Positions 48,501-59,883 of a stretch of DNA of 64,000 nucleotides are shown here, piece after piece. Origin of the DNA: Culex pipiens pallens (Eukaryota > Arthropoda > Insecta > Diptera > Culicidae); NCBI RefSeq assembly GCF_016801865.2, contig NC_068937.1, forward strand, positions 12,457,605 through 12,521,604, given 5' to 3'. Made by a program: the position numbers and the translations under genes. The notes under the pieces are model-generated. The model was not told the origin of the DNA. It was given only the letters and a program-made list of their open reading frames with translations, and did no database searches. The first letter of the stretch is position 1. Every line of letters begins with the position of its first letter.

Positions 48501-51500
48501 ATGTAGATGTTCTCCTGGGTTTGCTGGTGCGCTGGGGTTTGGCCCGGGTTCAGCAGGATGTTGGTCATCAGGTCCATGATGCGGCCGGACAGGATCGAGA
48601 GGACGGAGATTTTGACGGACGCGTGGCACACGAGACTGCCGAGGAAGGAGAAGAGCCGGGCGTGGGCGGTGGTGGCGAGTCCTTTGAGGGGTTTCTGGTC
48701 GTCGGGTGGGGCGTTTGGGAGGAGGGGTTCCTGGATGGTTAGGTCGGTGATGGCTTTCGAGATGAGGAGGGTCATGTTGGGGGCGAGGTCTGACAGTTGG
48801 AGACAGACGCGGCTGAAGATGACGAGGAGGGGGGTGTAGCTGGAGGGGCAGATGGTTTGGATCATTTCGGTGATGGCGGGGGATTGTGGATGGAGGTGGG
48901 CGGACCAGAGTTGGCGTTCGTTGATGAGTTTGCTGATTTCGGTTGGGGTGAGTTCTTGGCGGCACTGGATGGGGAGGGGGAGGGGTAGGAGTTCGGAGAA
49001 GACGAGGAGTCCGGGGATGAAGTAGTTGGGGCCGTAGAGGATGAACTTGATGAGTTCGCCGACCATTTGGGTCCAGAGGCTTTTGTGGATGTTGTTGGTG
49101 TCGAGGCCGTCCATTGGGGTGGGTTGGGTGAAGGTGAGCAGGATCTTGATGATGTCCTTTTGGACTTCGCGGGCGTCGTTGATGGCGGCGGCGTTGACGG
49201 GGACGCTCTGCATGAGGGCGTAGGTGCGGAGCAGGGGTTCGATCACGGTCAGGTCCTTGAACTCGGTGTTGCGGCACTCGATCAGGTAGGTCATGATTTT
49301 GCGGAGGATTTGGACGAGTGGGGTCAGGATTTGGGTTAGGAGGACGCCCTGCATGCTGGCCAGGCTGGAGGCGTGCAGCGCCGGTTGGTCAAAGTACGTG
49401 TTGAGCTTCTCCAGGATGGAAATGAGGAGGGTCTTCCCGTCGGCTGAGTAAAACTGCAGAATCGTGTACTTGTACTTGAGCTCGACGTGGCTCGGGTTGG
49501 CACCGACGATTCCGTCGTGCTCGGGGATCCCCAGGAAGCGCAGCAATCGCAGCGACATGATCAGATCGCCCGGGAAGGTCGTGATGAACTCCAGACTGCG
49601 CTTCATCAGCTCCACCAGCGGGTTGATGTCCTCGTACGTAAACAGCTCGTGGATCTCCAGCGGTTTCAGGTAAACCGCCATCTCCTGCAGCATCGCACTA
49701 ACCGACGACTCGAACTGCTCGTGAGTCTTGACCAGGTTGAGCAGCTTCTCGCCGTGCTGCACCAGATATCCGACGTGCTCGCAGTGACGAACGGCGCAAT
49801 CAACCAAGTCAACGCTGTAGCTCAGCACCGGCGACTTGTGCTTCATCCCAGGTGAACCCTCCTTCGCGAGTGCGCGCTTCTCGCCGTCAATCAACTCCAA
49901 GAACAACTTCATGTTCTGCTCCATGCAAATCACCTCGACGACGTACCGCTTGCCGAAGCTGCAGGCCAGCTGGAACAGCGCTTGGAGCGATTCTACCTGG
50001 CGGTCGACGTCCTCGCGGGTTTGCCCGATCGCGTCAATGTAGTACAGCGTTTGCAGCTTGTAGGCCATCTCGAGGCCGAGCAGCTGACCGCGGGTCAGGT
50101 CGTGCAGGAAGTCTTCGTCGGCGCTCGAGGAGGGGCAGTGCTGGAACAGGATCTTGAGCAGGACGTTCACGGCGTCGACGTTCTCCATGAGGTAGTCGAG
50201 CTTTTGGTGGTTTTTGAGGAGGGCGGAGAGAAGGTCGTAGACGGCACCGATGAGGGAGGAGGAGGGGAGTTTCATTTCGAGGAGGAAGATGATCGTTTCG
50301 AGCAGGTGGTGGATGTTGAAGAAGGCGACGAAGCTGCGGTTCGCGGTGACGGAGGAGCGGATGTCCTTGTGGATCTCGAACTTGGAGGAGACTGGGAGGA
50401 AGCGCTTGGGTTGGCTGTACGCGATCGCGTCCCAGGTGATGGCCTTGGTTAGTTCGGCGAAGCAGTTCTCCAGGACGGAGAGCTGGGCGGGGTCCGGTTT
50501 GAAGGCGGGGTCGTTGCGGGTCGCGTACACGTCCGATACGGTGCTGCGCACCAGATCCAGGTTCTCGTACAGGTTGATCTTCTTTAATAGTGATTTGAGC
50601 GCGAAGCTGATCCTCGTCGAGGGGTTTTCCTGGATCAGATCTAGCAGAATCTGGTAGCCGTTGTACTCCGGGCTGAGGAAGTAGTCCAAGCCGCGCTTCG
50701 TGTCCAAACAGGCGCAGATCGATCGGATGATCATCAGCTTGATCGACAGCGCCATGTAGCTCTGCGAGTACAAGCCAAGAAGCTTGTCGAAGATGTTGAA
50801 GTCCTCCTGCTCCAGAACGACCTTGATGAACGCGTCCGTTGCTCCGAGCAACTCAATCAATCGAATCCCTGCCTTCATGTGGCGCAGCTTGTACGCCGGC
50901 TGAGGGTGCGTCATAGCTCGATCAACGTCAAGTCCCAACTTGATACAGTTCAGCATGATCTCCACGCCCTCACTCTTCCCCGCGATCCAATCCTCCAGAG
51001 TCCGCTCGAACTTCACCCTCTGCGGAGTCTCACTGAAGATCTGGTTCAACAGCAGTACAATCTGCTCCGTATAATCGACGAACCCCTCCTTGAAGTCTCC
51101 ACTCTCAGCTCCAAACTCCAGCGTCGTCTTCTTGTTATACCGATTGTTCTTCAACACAATCTCCAACTGACGAACCGCGTTCGTCTCGTCACCGCCCTTC
51201 TCCACTCCCAACTCAAACTTCTTCAGCACCGCTGCAAACGGATTGAATCCCTTGCCGTAATCCTCCCCTCCGGCAGCACCTCCTCCACCCATCTCGTACT
51301 CCACGTCATAGTCAAAGTCCTCAACGATCTCTTCGTCGCTCAAAATGGCCTCAAACAGTTCCGTTGGCGGAGCCAACCCCTCTTCCTCGACCCCTCCAAC
51401 ACCAGGCGGCGTAGCCGCCGACACCGAAGTGGTTTTGATTCTCGGAGGCTTATCCCCGTACTTGCCGTGACCTCCCCTCCGGAAGTCATCCTCGTCGTAA

Positions 51501-52613
51501 TCGTCGTGCGGATCCGGCGAGCGGGGACGCCGCGGCGAATCCAGCGGCGAACGCGGACGCCGCCCCGACCGGTCATCCCGTGTCGTTCCGCGATCATCCG
51601 TCGATCCCCTCCGCACACCACCCCGATCGTACGAGCTGCTCCGAATCCGCCGCGACGACGATCCCCGATGCGGACTGCGCGACCACTCGCGCTTCTGGCC
51701 ACCGACAGGTGGCGCCGCACCGCCCTGATAGTCCTTGCACAAGCTCGGCGATCGCGAGTACTCGTGCGAGCGACCCCTCGCACCCCTCGGCTCGTAGTGG
51801 CGTTCCGTCGAGCGGGAAACCCGCTTCTTCCCCCCCGCCCCTTCACACTCCACGACGACGTGCTTCGGCGAGGAAGGTTCCGCCGGGCAGACGACCGCCG
51901 TCGCGTGCAACGCTCTCCGAGCGTACGGACGCGGATCCTTCGGAATATCCTCGCCCCCATCCGCCGGCTCCGGGTACTCCTTCTGGACAAACACCTCGGT
52001 CGCAACCACCACCGCAGGTGGTTCCTCCGGCCACTCCTGCCCAACCCCACCCGGTTCCGCAATCGGTCCATCCACCGCCGGCACCACCTCCACCGGCGCC
52101 ACCTCCGGCTGCGGAGTCGTCTCCCGCGGCGACACAATCGGCTCGGCAATGTTCGCCGTCAAGATCCCATAAACCGCCAACGTAATCGTCGTGTAGAATC
52201 CCTTCAGCACCAGCCCGTCCGTCGGAATGCGGCGCGCGCCATCGTCCGGCTTGCCGCACTCCAGGTGGATACAGTTGTTCTGGTTGTACTCAAAGTCCCC
52301 CAGACACTCGAACGTCGGCGCCCCCGGCTTCCCCAGGTCGTTCACGAACAGCTCGATTTTGAACAGCGACGGATTGGTCGCCCCGAGCCGCACGCCGCCC
52401 GGAAAGTCCGCCTGGACGCGCGCGCCCAGCGGGATGATGCGCACCTCGGTGATGTAGACCGGCTTCGGAAACTGCACCAGATCCAGGTTCAACTTCTGCG
52501 GAAGGAAACAATTTAGTCCCGGCCGGGAAGAATAAGAAGACCGAAAAACTCACCTCGTAGGTGTCGTGCGAAAAGGTGTCGAAAAACAGCAGTTCCGGCG
52601 TTTCTTCGTCCAT
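38013..52613 (-). CDS. vir: virilizer (VIRMA), m6A methyltransferase complex subunit; four exons
   Basis: Coding exons are 52554-52613, 48297-52495, 38562-39385 and 38013-38503; joined length is 5,574 nt, or 1,857 residues. All introns are GT-AG with consistent phase (0, 2, 1). The protein starts MDEETPELLFFDTFSHDTYE and continues with the conserved virilizer N-terminal domain (to about residue 135). An RS/SP-rich tract follows (about 240-355), then an acidic stretch (near 405-425), a long helical ARM/HEAT-like body and a Gly/Arg (RGG) tail. In animals virilizer scaffolds the MACOM part of the nuclear m6A writer with WTAP/Fl(2)d; in Drosophila it is needed for Sxl and tra splicing. Length is near that of the fly protein. 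Intron 2 (8.9 kb) is loaded with repeats. The plus-strand ORFs are shadows. Confidence 0.93.
38562..39385 (-). CDS. vir: virilizer coding exon 3
   Basis: Begins after CCTCCTCCGCAG, completes an Asp codon split across the intron and reads ITLSILLTAVEKRKDAML. It ends at AAGATTTTCG before GTGAGT, phase 1. It contains PEQLGAMLVPKVIKKEG and an acidic linker. Confidence 0.9.
39600..39673. repeat. left remnant of the intronic TCATTT minisatellite plus target site
   Basis: GTCATTTTCATG...TACTAATCATTTCGGTAATTTTG is the left half of the array that continues at 41955. It was cut by the retroposon at 39674-41954; the last 23 bases are the target-site duplication. Confidence 0.75.
39674..41954 (+). mobile_element. 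2.28-kb retroposon with (GCTAT)n tail in virilizer intron 2
   Basis: A perfect 23-bp direct repeat, TACTAATCATTTC...TTTTG, flanks the insert at 39651-39673 and 41955-41977. The last about 690 bp resemble the retroposon at 59884-60580: ATCATCGTTGATCGGAAGGCACG, TATCGGACTAACATTCC, and GTCAATAACG-AGTAGCAGCT before the tail. The tail is repeated GCTAT. A 113-codon ORF (40400-40741) has no known domain. The 5' 1.6 kb has no match in the window and may be the full-length part or transduced DNA. It lies antisense to virilizer. Confidence 0.8.
41955..44950. repeat. 3-kb minisatellite of TCATTTTGG-type 9-mers in virilizer intron 2
   Basis: Hundreds of diverged 9-bp units (TCATTTTGG, TCATTTCGG, CCATTTTGA and others). 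A segment of about 300 bp is duplicated at an offset near 475 bp: GGTCGTTTCAGTCTTTATGG occurs at 42562 and 43037. Long Gly-His-Phe, Val-Ile-Leu and Met-Thr-Lys ORFs in several frames (up to 338 codons) come from the 9-bp period. The right edge decays into T-rich DNA around 44950-45180. Confidence 0.95.
45455..46488 (-). mobile_element. poly(A) retrosequence in virilizer intron 2
   Basis: A perfect 16-bp repeat, AGTGAGATTACCTATT, flanks the insert (45439-45454, 46489-46504). At its left end is about 105 bases of nearly pure T, a long poly(A) on minus. The about 930-bp body has no intact ORF longer than 78 codons and no family I recognise. It could be a processed pseudogene of a transcript or a 5'-truncated LINE. 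The long tail and perfect duplication suggest a recent insertion. Confidence 0.8.
46849..48200 (-). pseudogene. Jockey-like non-LTR retrotransposon remnant: frameshifted ORF1, ORF2 absent
   Basis: Read on minus, the remains of an ORF1 (gag-like) start near 48059 and run through at least three frames to about 46877, so it is broken by frameshifts. Visible parts are a basic N-terminus, an RRM-like stretch (HRVVLRGLPDELKPDEV), zinc knuckles CRNCLQLCHWTRNC, CNNCGGPH and CANCSGAHEATDRSC, and a C-terminal ELWGIFSEYIGRFKTCKTRLDQ. No endonuclease or reverse transcriptase follows. Instead it passes directly into a 3' end, GGACCTAATAAAAATAAG then A-rich sequence at 46849-46870. The 5' boundary is uncertain (48060-48270). 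Confidence 0.8.
48297..52495 (-). CDS. vir: virilizer coding exon 2 (main exon)
   Basis: A single 4.2-kb exon encodes residues 21 to about 1420: the rest of the N-terminal domain (KLNLDLVQFPKPVYITEVRIIPLG), the Pro/Glu linker, the RS tract and most of the helical body. The acceptor is TTCCTTCCGCAG. The donor is ATGA followed by GTGAGT, leaving phase 2. The reading frame is uninterrupted. Confidence 0.92.
52554..52613 (-). CDS. vir: virilizer coding exon 1
   Basis: Codes for the first 20 residues. It ends in TACGAG followed by the donor GTGAGT, phase 0. The ATG is the first in frame and is followed by the conserved ELLFFDTFSH motif, so this start is preferred. Confidence 0.9.
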
Positions 52614-52930
52614 CTTTCACGCTTCGCTTGTGCTTTGTCACTTAATTGAACTTTTGATGTACTTTTTACAACAAATTTTACACTTTTAGTTAGATTAAAC
52701 TTGAAATTAAATTTTAGAGCCACGCACCACGACTGCAAAAACAAAATGCCGCTACTTTTTTTTAAGATTCTTAATCTGTCAAGAGAATGGCTGCGTACTT
52801 TGCGCTTTGACGGAACGCGCGATGTAAACAATCAAGGTTTCGGAAAGGAAAGGTGAGCGCTAAAGCAAAATGACTTCTTGTTGCACGGTAAAAGGAGTCA
52901 CTCACTTTTAGGCTAAAGCATGCTACATTT
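52614..52930 (-). promoter_or_regulatory. virilizer 5' flank / leader region
   Basis: Immediately upstream of the virilizer ATG. The DNA is mixed in composition and free of recognisable repeats up to the MITE at 52931. The promoter and 5' UTR must start here unless a further upstream exon exists. No TATA box at a sensible distance is clear. Confidence 0.4.
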
Positions 52931-53120
52931 CTGGAGTTTTTTTTTTTTTTTTTTTTGAAAAGGACCAATCTCGGGACCAATAAACCAAATTTCCAGTTCT
53001 TGCTTTTTGAGCATTTTTGGGTGTTTTTGAAACCGCCTTGAGTAAGGGGTATTAAAAAACACCCAAAATGCAAAAACTGGAAATTTGGTTTATTGGACCT
53101 TTTCAAAAAAAAAACTCCAG
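52931..53120. mobile_element. palindromic MITE (CTGGAG ends), copy 2
   Basis: Same family as 30312-30470: CTGGAGTTTT...GAAAAGGACC inward, the TTAAAAAACACCCAAAA core phrase, and AAAACTCCAG at the right. ATTT flanks both ends (52927-52930, 53121-53124). It sits about 320 bp upstream of the virilizer start codon. Confidence 0.85.
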
Positions 53121-53470
53121 ATTTAAGAAACAATGTTTGAGTATTTATTTTTCTGTCCCGCCCGTGAGGATCAATCGGACCCACCGCTAGGGTAGCAAAT
53201 TTGCCACCAAAACAAGCCCACCGCGGGGTTTAATCATTTTTTGCTCTCGTTTACCTTCAAAATCAATAATTATGTGTTGTATGCCTAGAAATGCTAAAAG
53301 TTTATTTCATTTTTCAAAAATGTCGAAAGTTCAACCATTTGCTACTCGATTTGATACCCAGCAAATTTGCTCTCGAGTTTGCCCCCGAGTCTCCCACCGC
53401 GCGTAGCAAGAGCGAGTTGTGGCGCTATAACCACGGCAAATAGTGTCCAGGGCATTCGTGGAAATACAGT

Positions 53471-53842
53471 GTCCCATCCCAGAGGGTCCTGGAGTACCAA
53501 ACCTTCTTAGCATGGTGCTCCCAACGAATACATCAAAAAATCTCGGAGCGTATGGTGGTGTGTCCCCACACTTCTTCCTCCCCTGTCGATTCAGAATTGT
53601 GTTGTTGTTCGAACACTCCGTGCTCAAACTCAACCCAATTACGAGTCATCTCTGCGATACGGCTTTACGCAGTAGGCCTGGCCACTTTAACGCTCGTGAT
53701 GTTTCAATGCATTCTAATGCAATGACGCTCTACAAATGTTGATTAATGACAGGAAGAGTGCTAGGCGTCATCTCATCTAAGGCACTCTCCAGGATCCCTT
53801 CGAAAGATTGGCTGCGCTTAGGGTCTGATTAGATTAGATTAT
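53471..53842 (+). mobile_element. retroposon with (GATTA)n tail, copy 2
   Basis: Aligns nearly base for base with 31893-32271, from TGTCCCATCCCAGAGGG to the GGGTCTGATTAGATTAGATTA tail. I did not find its target-site duplication. Shared short ORFs are not conserved as protein. Confidence 0.8.
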
Positions 53843-53989
53843 TAGCAAAGCAGGTATCAAATTTGATCTCAAGTTCATCTGTAGAAGAAAAATATGTGTC
53901 GGGTACTCATTTTCTGATACCCGACAAGTACCGGCAAGCCGGGGGGCAAAGTTTTGAATGCGTGTTTCGGAGATTTTTGTATGTCTGCT

Positions 53990-54560
53990 CTTGTGTATGA
54001 TTCAAAAATTCAAAAATTCGAAAATTCAAAAAGTAAAAAATTCAAAAAAAAATTCAAAAAAATATCAAAGTTCAAAAATAAAATTAAAAAATGCGTTAAA
54101 ATAGCTTAATTTTTTCAAAAATTTAAAAATTCAAAAAATTTAAAATTTTAAAATTCAAAAATACAAAAATGTGTTTAATTAGGTAGCTTAATTGATTTTT
54201 GTTTATTTTTTAAGTTTAAATAGTTATTTTGTCAATTTCTTTTTTTTCAATTTTTTCAATCTTTTAATTTTTTTCCAATTTTTTTATATTTTTCAATTTT
54301 TTTGATTTTTTTATTTTAATTTTTTTTTAATTCTTAAATTTTTTTTTTTAATTTCTATTTTTTTTTTATTTTTTATTTTTTTTATATTTTTTAATTTTTT
54401 TAAAGTTTTTTTTTTATTTTGATTTTTTTGTTAAATTTTTTTATTTTTTTTTATTTTTTATATTTTTTTATGTTCTTTAGTATTTTGTTTTTTTTTATTT
54501 CTTTCTAGATTTCTTTAATTTTTTAAATTTTCTTTGAATTTTTTTAGGCCGTTGCAAATA
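53990..54560. repeat. A/T low-complexity tract
   Basis: Runs of TTCAAAAA-type units to about 54165, then long T/A tracts to 54560. No element ends identified. Confidence 0.7.
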
Positions 54561-54782
54561 TAAATTTTAAAGTTTAAGTCCCCCCCTCGTTTCAAAATTG
54601 GTCCGAAAAATCAGGGTGCAAAAATTATATTTTTTCAAAAAAATATCAAAATTTCAATGGAAATAGAAGTCTAATCAACTGAGAACAATCTTAAATGCCT
54701 TTTTCTGCATTGATAATCATATTTAACATGTTTGGATTCGTTTAAAAATATTTTGAACTTTCATGAAATTACAATGCGTTAT

Positions 54783-56090
54783 CCATTAGTGGACCCCTTT
54801 CCTATAGTGGACCCTCTGAAGGGTTTTTGATGAAAAATTCAATAAAATCACAATTTCAAGCGTGTTGTTGTCTACAAATCTTTTATTTGGCATGTTCAGC
54901 ATCATTTAAATCAATGTTGACTGATATTGAATTGTCCTTTTCACCAAAATAAGAGTTTTAGTTTGACATCTGAAATCAGCCATGGCCACTAGCATTTTCA
55001 CAACAAGACTGCATTTATATTTTATGATTGAATTAACTATCCAATCATTTTTTGACTGATTATTTAACTTCAGCAAGTCGAATTAATGAAAGTTTAAGGA
55101 ACTTTACTAAAATAAAGCGAAGAACTGCTCATTTTCGAGCAAAAATTAGGGGGGTCCAATATAGGACAACGAAAATCCAAACTTTTCCAAAAGTGGACCC
55201 CTGTTAATTAAACCTTCAAAAATTAAGAAAACTGTGTATTTAAGCAAAAGTTTCTCCTAAACATACAATAAATGCTTGTTCACCGGCTTGTTGTTATCAA
55301 CCTCAACGCATATTTTTTTCAATTATGAGTATAAATATAGTTGTTTCATGTTAAAAGCACCAAAAATGCTGAAGCCGTAAAAAAATATAATTGATGAAAA
55401 CTATAGTCAATTTTACTTAACTGAAGCATCAAAATTGCAGTTTAAAATGATATTTTATAATAAAAAATCAAGAACAAAACATTTTTTTAAATAAACATGC
55501 GTGGTTTTATCAGCAACTGTAAACAAAGCTATCTATAATATATTGTTTAGTTTCGGTCAACCATTTATGTACATAATATGAAAAAATGTGCATCAAAATT
55601 ACGTTTTTTAATTATTTTTATGCTTACCGTGGTTTTTGAAACGTTTTCTCTGATCTTTTTCGGAAATCGGTCTGTTAGGTTTTGTTGTTGTTTAAAGCCA
55701 AATTTGTTAACAAAAAAAAGTGAAAAGTGAGCAAAATCCATCTTTTGTTCATTATATCTATCATTAGACCTTCACCATGCATCATAACATTAAATATCGG
55801 TTAAATTTGGTATAAAAATAACAGTTTGCCTATAGTGGTCCCGGGTCCACAATCGGATTATGGACCCGGGTCCACTATAGGAAAAGGGGGTCCATAACAG
55901 GCAAAAACATTTTTTTTTTCAAGTGGCTATTTTTCTGCTCAAAAATAAATAAACTGATGAAACAAATAGTCAAAATTGTTCAAAAGACTTCAGTTTTCAT
56001 TGTTTTGTACAAAGGGTTATGAAAAAGTGCTTAAAATATTGAAAATTTATGAAAAATGTGCTTCGACTCTACTAGGGGGTCCACTAATAG
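54783..56090. mobile_element. TIR element with repeated TAGTGGACCC motifs, 1.3 kb
   Basis: CCATTAGTGGACCCC at the left mirrors GGGGGTCCACTAATAG at the right. A second pair lies inside: CCTATAGTGGACCC against GGGTCCACTATAGG. TTA follows the right end and is close to the left end, so a short duplication is possible. The interior is AT-rich with no transposase. Confidence 0.65.
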
Positions 56091-56729
56091 TTAAAATACC
56101 CTATTACAGCACCGCAAAACTTTTTTTTCTCGCAAAATTAAAATTTTCGTTAGTATTTAGAAATTTTGGAAATAAATTATTGCAAAACAACTGGACAGGT
56201 GTATGATGCATTTTAAAACACTTTTTTCATTCAAATGTTGAAACCGTGGCCTTCAACTTAATTTTTTAGCTTTTTTTATTTTTTGAAATTTGAGTTGAAA
56301 TTTGAGTTTTTGCCAGCCATTTTTTTTTGCGTGACGGGACAACGAAAGGAGCAAATTTATGAAAAAAAAAAACTCCTCTCCCATTCAATGGCTTGCATAG
56401 TAGCTTGCAGACCATATTTGGTTAATAGCAGGTGTAGAAGGCAGGAGACCACAAGCCTAGCCACAAGCGGTTCGAATCGATTTGCTGTAGAGAGGCCCGA
56501 GGGCATCAATGGGTCGGTCCGCCCGAGTTCAGGTACTACAACCATTAAAATGGTTATATGGGTTGAACTGGAAAATCGTATGGAAAGTTGGAACTTAGAA
56601 TATCATAATTTTCGGTTAGGTTGTCCAGTTATCTGGGGTGAATCGGGGCGTATGGGGCGAAAAGGGACAGCTGTTTTAGCCTTGTTACAAATTTGCAAAT
56701 TTGATTTGCACCCCAGGAGACGACCTTAA

Positions 56730-58736
56730 AGAATGACGACGGGTGAACTTGAAAAAGATACTTGTGAAGTGTAGATTCGATTTGTGTTAAAGAGTTCTTC
56801 AAGTTGTGCGTGCATAAACAGCGCTGTGCCCTTCTTTCTATCACCTGTCACTCTGAGCGCGACAGAGACAGCACCTAAACCGCAACTTCGTTCCATCTCC
56901 CTCACTCTACCCCCCACACATCAGCAGCGCTCAGCGAACTGTCAGTTCGCCACTTCAGTCAGATTCGGGTCGGAACGGAGTAATGGCCTATCTACAATCA
57001 CTTAGCTTAGAACATCTAAGTAAAGTAGTTACTTAGGAAAGTCTGCAGCTTACGTTCGTCATCCACAATCAACTTAGAAAACTTGCTGGGCTGATATACG
57101 TTGCTATGCAGTTGTTTGTTTACCTTTGATATGGAAACGTCAACTTACCGTAGATTTTGAAATTTTCCAAACCAAACGTCAGTTTCTAATTTGATTATTT
57201 TTCCATTGTAGAAACTCAGATTCATTTCCATTGATTCAAATTCCTAAGCTAAGTGAAATTTTCTAAGCTAAGTGATTGTAGATAGGCCATAAAGTGCGTT
57301 TTTTTTCGCGATTTTGAAGGAGAAAAAAAAAAGTCCAGCAAAAAAAAGGTGATTCCTTGCGATGAGAATTTTTCCACCTTCAGCGCAGAAAGCCGTGACG
57401 ACCGTCGCCGTCGGAACGTGGACCGGATTGTAGTGGTGTCGCGCGCGGGTAACGGGTTTTTTCCGGGAGGGGATTAAGGATTTTTGGCCGGAACAGTTCG
57501 CACAGGGCCTCCTTTGTTTTGTGTCCTCTCGGAATTGCGCGAGGGACGAAGAACATGGTGGTGAGCTGGCCCTGCCTGGATTACTGAACCTGTTGGGAGG
57601 CACACGGAGCGGCTGGTCCAAGCGGATATGACCACCGGAAGCAGCTGAGAACGGATTACCCTGGTGGCAAGAGGAATAAAAGGAAGATTGTCGGAGCAGG
57701 AAGATTGCCGTAGAATAGAGGAAAAAGTCAAAGTCTCGAGAGTGTGGGGTGGAAAAACCCAGACCACAGGAGTTGACCCGATAAAGCGATAGAGGGAGAG
57801 TCTTGTTTATCAATCGTTTCCTTCCACGGGAAGAGGAAGGTTAGATAATCTGCCGTGGGATCGGTTCCGTGCTGACCACCGACAAGAGATCTATTTACGA
57901 AGCCTTCGTCGTGTCGTTTTCTTTCCCCACTCTTTTGGCACAGTGAAACTGATCGTCAGCAGAAAGAAGGAAAAAAATAGAATAAAAAAATAGCGAAAAA
58001 ATCGTCCCACTTTGCGTGTGTGTGTATGTGTGCTCGGTGCTGCGTGTAAGTGTGCGCGGCCAGAATAATAATAACAACAGTCAGTCAGTCGTCAGCAGCA
58101 GGTCCCCTCCCCGCAAGAAAGGGAACGACGAGCAGAGCGAAGCGAGAAGCAATATTCCGTCCGTCGCCGACTTGAGCCTCCTCGCCAAAGCCCCCTCTCC
58201 GGCCAGGGCGGCGGGTGGTCCACAAATCTTTGTGTTTGAGTGTGTGTGTGTGAGTGAGCACAGAACACACACAGTCTGTGGTTCGTCAAAATCCGAGGGA
58301 CCATCCCTCCCGCGGGAACCGACATCGGCGAAGAAACGAAATCCGGAAGAAGGAAGCAAGCAATCGCCTGGAGCAGGCCCTGCGGGCCAAGAGTGCGGAG
58401 TCCCCACGAAATCTACTATGTAGGGAGAGTGTCTGTGTGTGATTTCGCGGATTAAAACGGTGGTCGTTGCTTTTTTTTTGCTTTTTTATTTCTCTGTTTG
58501 TTGTTTGCGTTAATTTGAGTTGATTTCTGCTTCTCGCCGTCGTCAGTGAGAGAGAATCTTATCCGCGAGCAAGAGATCTGAAAAGGGGGGAGGGTGCGAG
58601 CGGCGGGGGGCTCTTTGTAGTCTGGCTCCCGGAAGTGGGAATCAGAACCCAGAACCGTCAAGGATTATCCCCAGGAGTGTCGGAACGACGACCTAAGAAG
58701 GAGACCGGAAGAGCCTTCCCCTTTGTATGAAAAGAG
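56730..58736 (+). promoter_or_regulatory. GC-richer promoter/5' leader region of the downstream gene
   Basis: From about 56780 the DNA becomes GC-rich and non-repetitive (apart from the MITE at 56984-57289), with phrases such as TCAGTCAG near 58081 that suit arthropod initiators. Overlapping ORFs on both strands lack domains. Its position just before the exon starting at 58737 makes a 5' UTR/promoter likely. The transcription start is not fixed. Confidence 0.45.
56984..57289. mobile_element. 306-bp MITE with perfect TIRs, TAA duplication (Harbinger-type)
   Basis: TGGCCTATCTACAATCACTT continues inward for about 29 bases and is matched exactly in inverted orientation at the right end. TAA flanks both sides (56981-56983, 57290-57292). 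A 3-bp TWA duplication is typical of PIF/Harbinger. The perfect inverted repeats suggest recent activity. Confidence 0.85.
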
Positions 58737-58836
58737 ATGGGAATAAAGGCCAGCACAGCAAATGGTGGACAGTCGAGTCCTAGGGCCAGAACCTTCTCCA
58801 CCAGCAGCAGCTCGGACGTGGTGTCCGCCGGTGCAG
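58737..58836 (+). CDS. coding exon 1 of a probable ZNRF1/2-like E3 ubiquitin ligase
   Basis: ATG at 58737 reads MGIKASTANGGQSSPRARTFSTSSSSDVVSAGA and runs into the donor CAG-GTGAGG, phase 1. MG followed by K-A-S fits an N-myristoylation site, as in ZNRF1/2. The next exon continues in frame. ZNRF1/2 are membrane-associated E3 ligases with a zinc finger and RING at the C-terminus, which would lie beyond the window, so the name rests on the N-terminal layout and the SLPAH motif in exon 2. Another myristoylated Ser-rich protein is possible. Confidence 0.6.
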
Positions 58837-59055
58837 GTGAGGATCATCGTGCTTATGCCACAGACAAGTTTAGAAATTTCAACTTTCAGTCAAAACCTCT
58901 AAATCAAAAAAAAGCTTATTTTTTGTTTAATATAAATCTATTTTTGATTTGTTTTGTGCTTTAAGGCTGTTGCAAATCGAAGATACTAAAATATCTGTGC
59001 TCCGTTAAAAGCTCAATTTTGAAGCGTTCACGAATACGAAAATTTGGTATTTATA

Positions 59056-59466
59056 CAGTAGTTGTTCGATAACTGGGCCGTAGCCCAGTTAACAGCAGAC
59101 AAACGTCAAAAACCAAAACAAACCGAAATGACCGAGGGGTAAATGGATGCAAAAATCATGTTCAATAAATAAATAAAATACTTTTTTCAAACTTAAATTT
59201 AATTTCAAGTCACAATTTAAGAATTATAAAAGTAAGCGTTGTAAATAAATTGGACTAACTTTTATTGTTGTATTTCATCAGGAAAATATTATGCATTGGT
59301 GGTCCCCTCGTTAAGTGGACGTCACTTTTGGTCGCTTTAATGTGCCCAATTTATACCAAAAATTGATATTTCCCTAGGAATATACGGTTACAGACCCGAT
59401 TATCCGAAGTTTCGATTATTCGAAGTGAAATTTTGCCAAGCCCTTCGGATAATCAAGTCTAGACTG
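59056..59466. mobile_element. possible pogo/Tigger-type MITE
   Basis: Both ends start with CAGT (CAGTAGTTGTTCGATAACTGGGC; complement CAGTCTAGACTTGATTATCCG), and interior phrases such as CGATTATTCGAAG recall pogo-like ends. TA precedes the left end only. Family assignment is from memory and weak. Confidence 0.4.
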
Positions 59467-59883
59467 CATCAACAATTAAAAAAAAAAAGATTTATTTTCA
59501 TTAATAGTTTTCGTGTTTACATGTTGATCTAAAAATTAAAAACCTTGCCAAAATTGGTCAAAACTTTCTCATAGTGGCAACCCTGTTCAGACCAAAGCAA
59601 ACTGACAGCAGAACGGTTGTCAAATGAGAGCCCACAAAAAAAGCACTAGCTGTCAAATACCCATAACAAACCCATAACAAATCAATGTTTGGGTTTTTGA
59701 TTTTACAATTTTTCGTAATTTCGCAATAAATTCCTGCAAAAATAACACTTGAATTGTGTTGCTGATGGCAAATTCTATCACATTATTGGAGATTCCATCC
59801 CAATATTGGCTGAAAAATTCATATCGAAAAAAGTGATTTTTCTGTTTACCTTTTTTTCCTTTCAAACAGTGCGCCCGTACACT

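Noticed and set aside
50879..52516. A 545-codon plus-strand ORF
   Set aside because: Antisense shadow of virilizer exon 2, Arg-rich from GC-biased codons; no domain of its own.
56391..56480. Possible tRNA-like unit (GGTTCGAATCG near 56467)
   Set aside because: Only a box B-like word; no convincing box A, tail or duplication.
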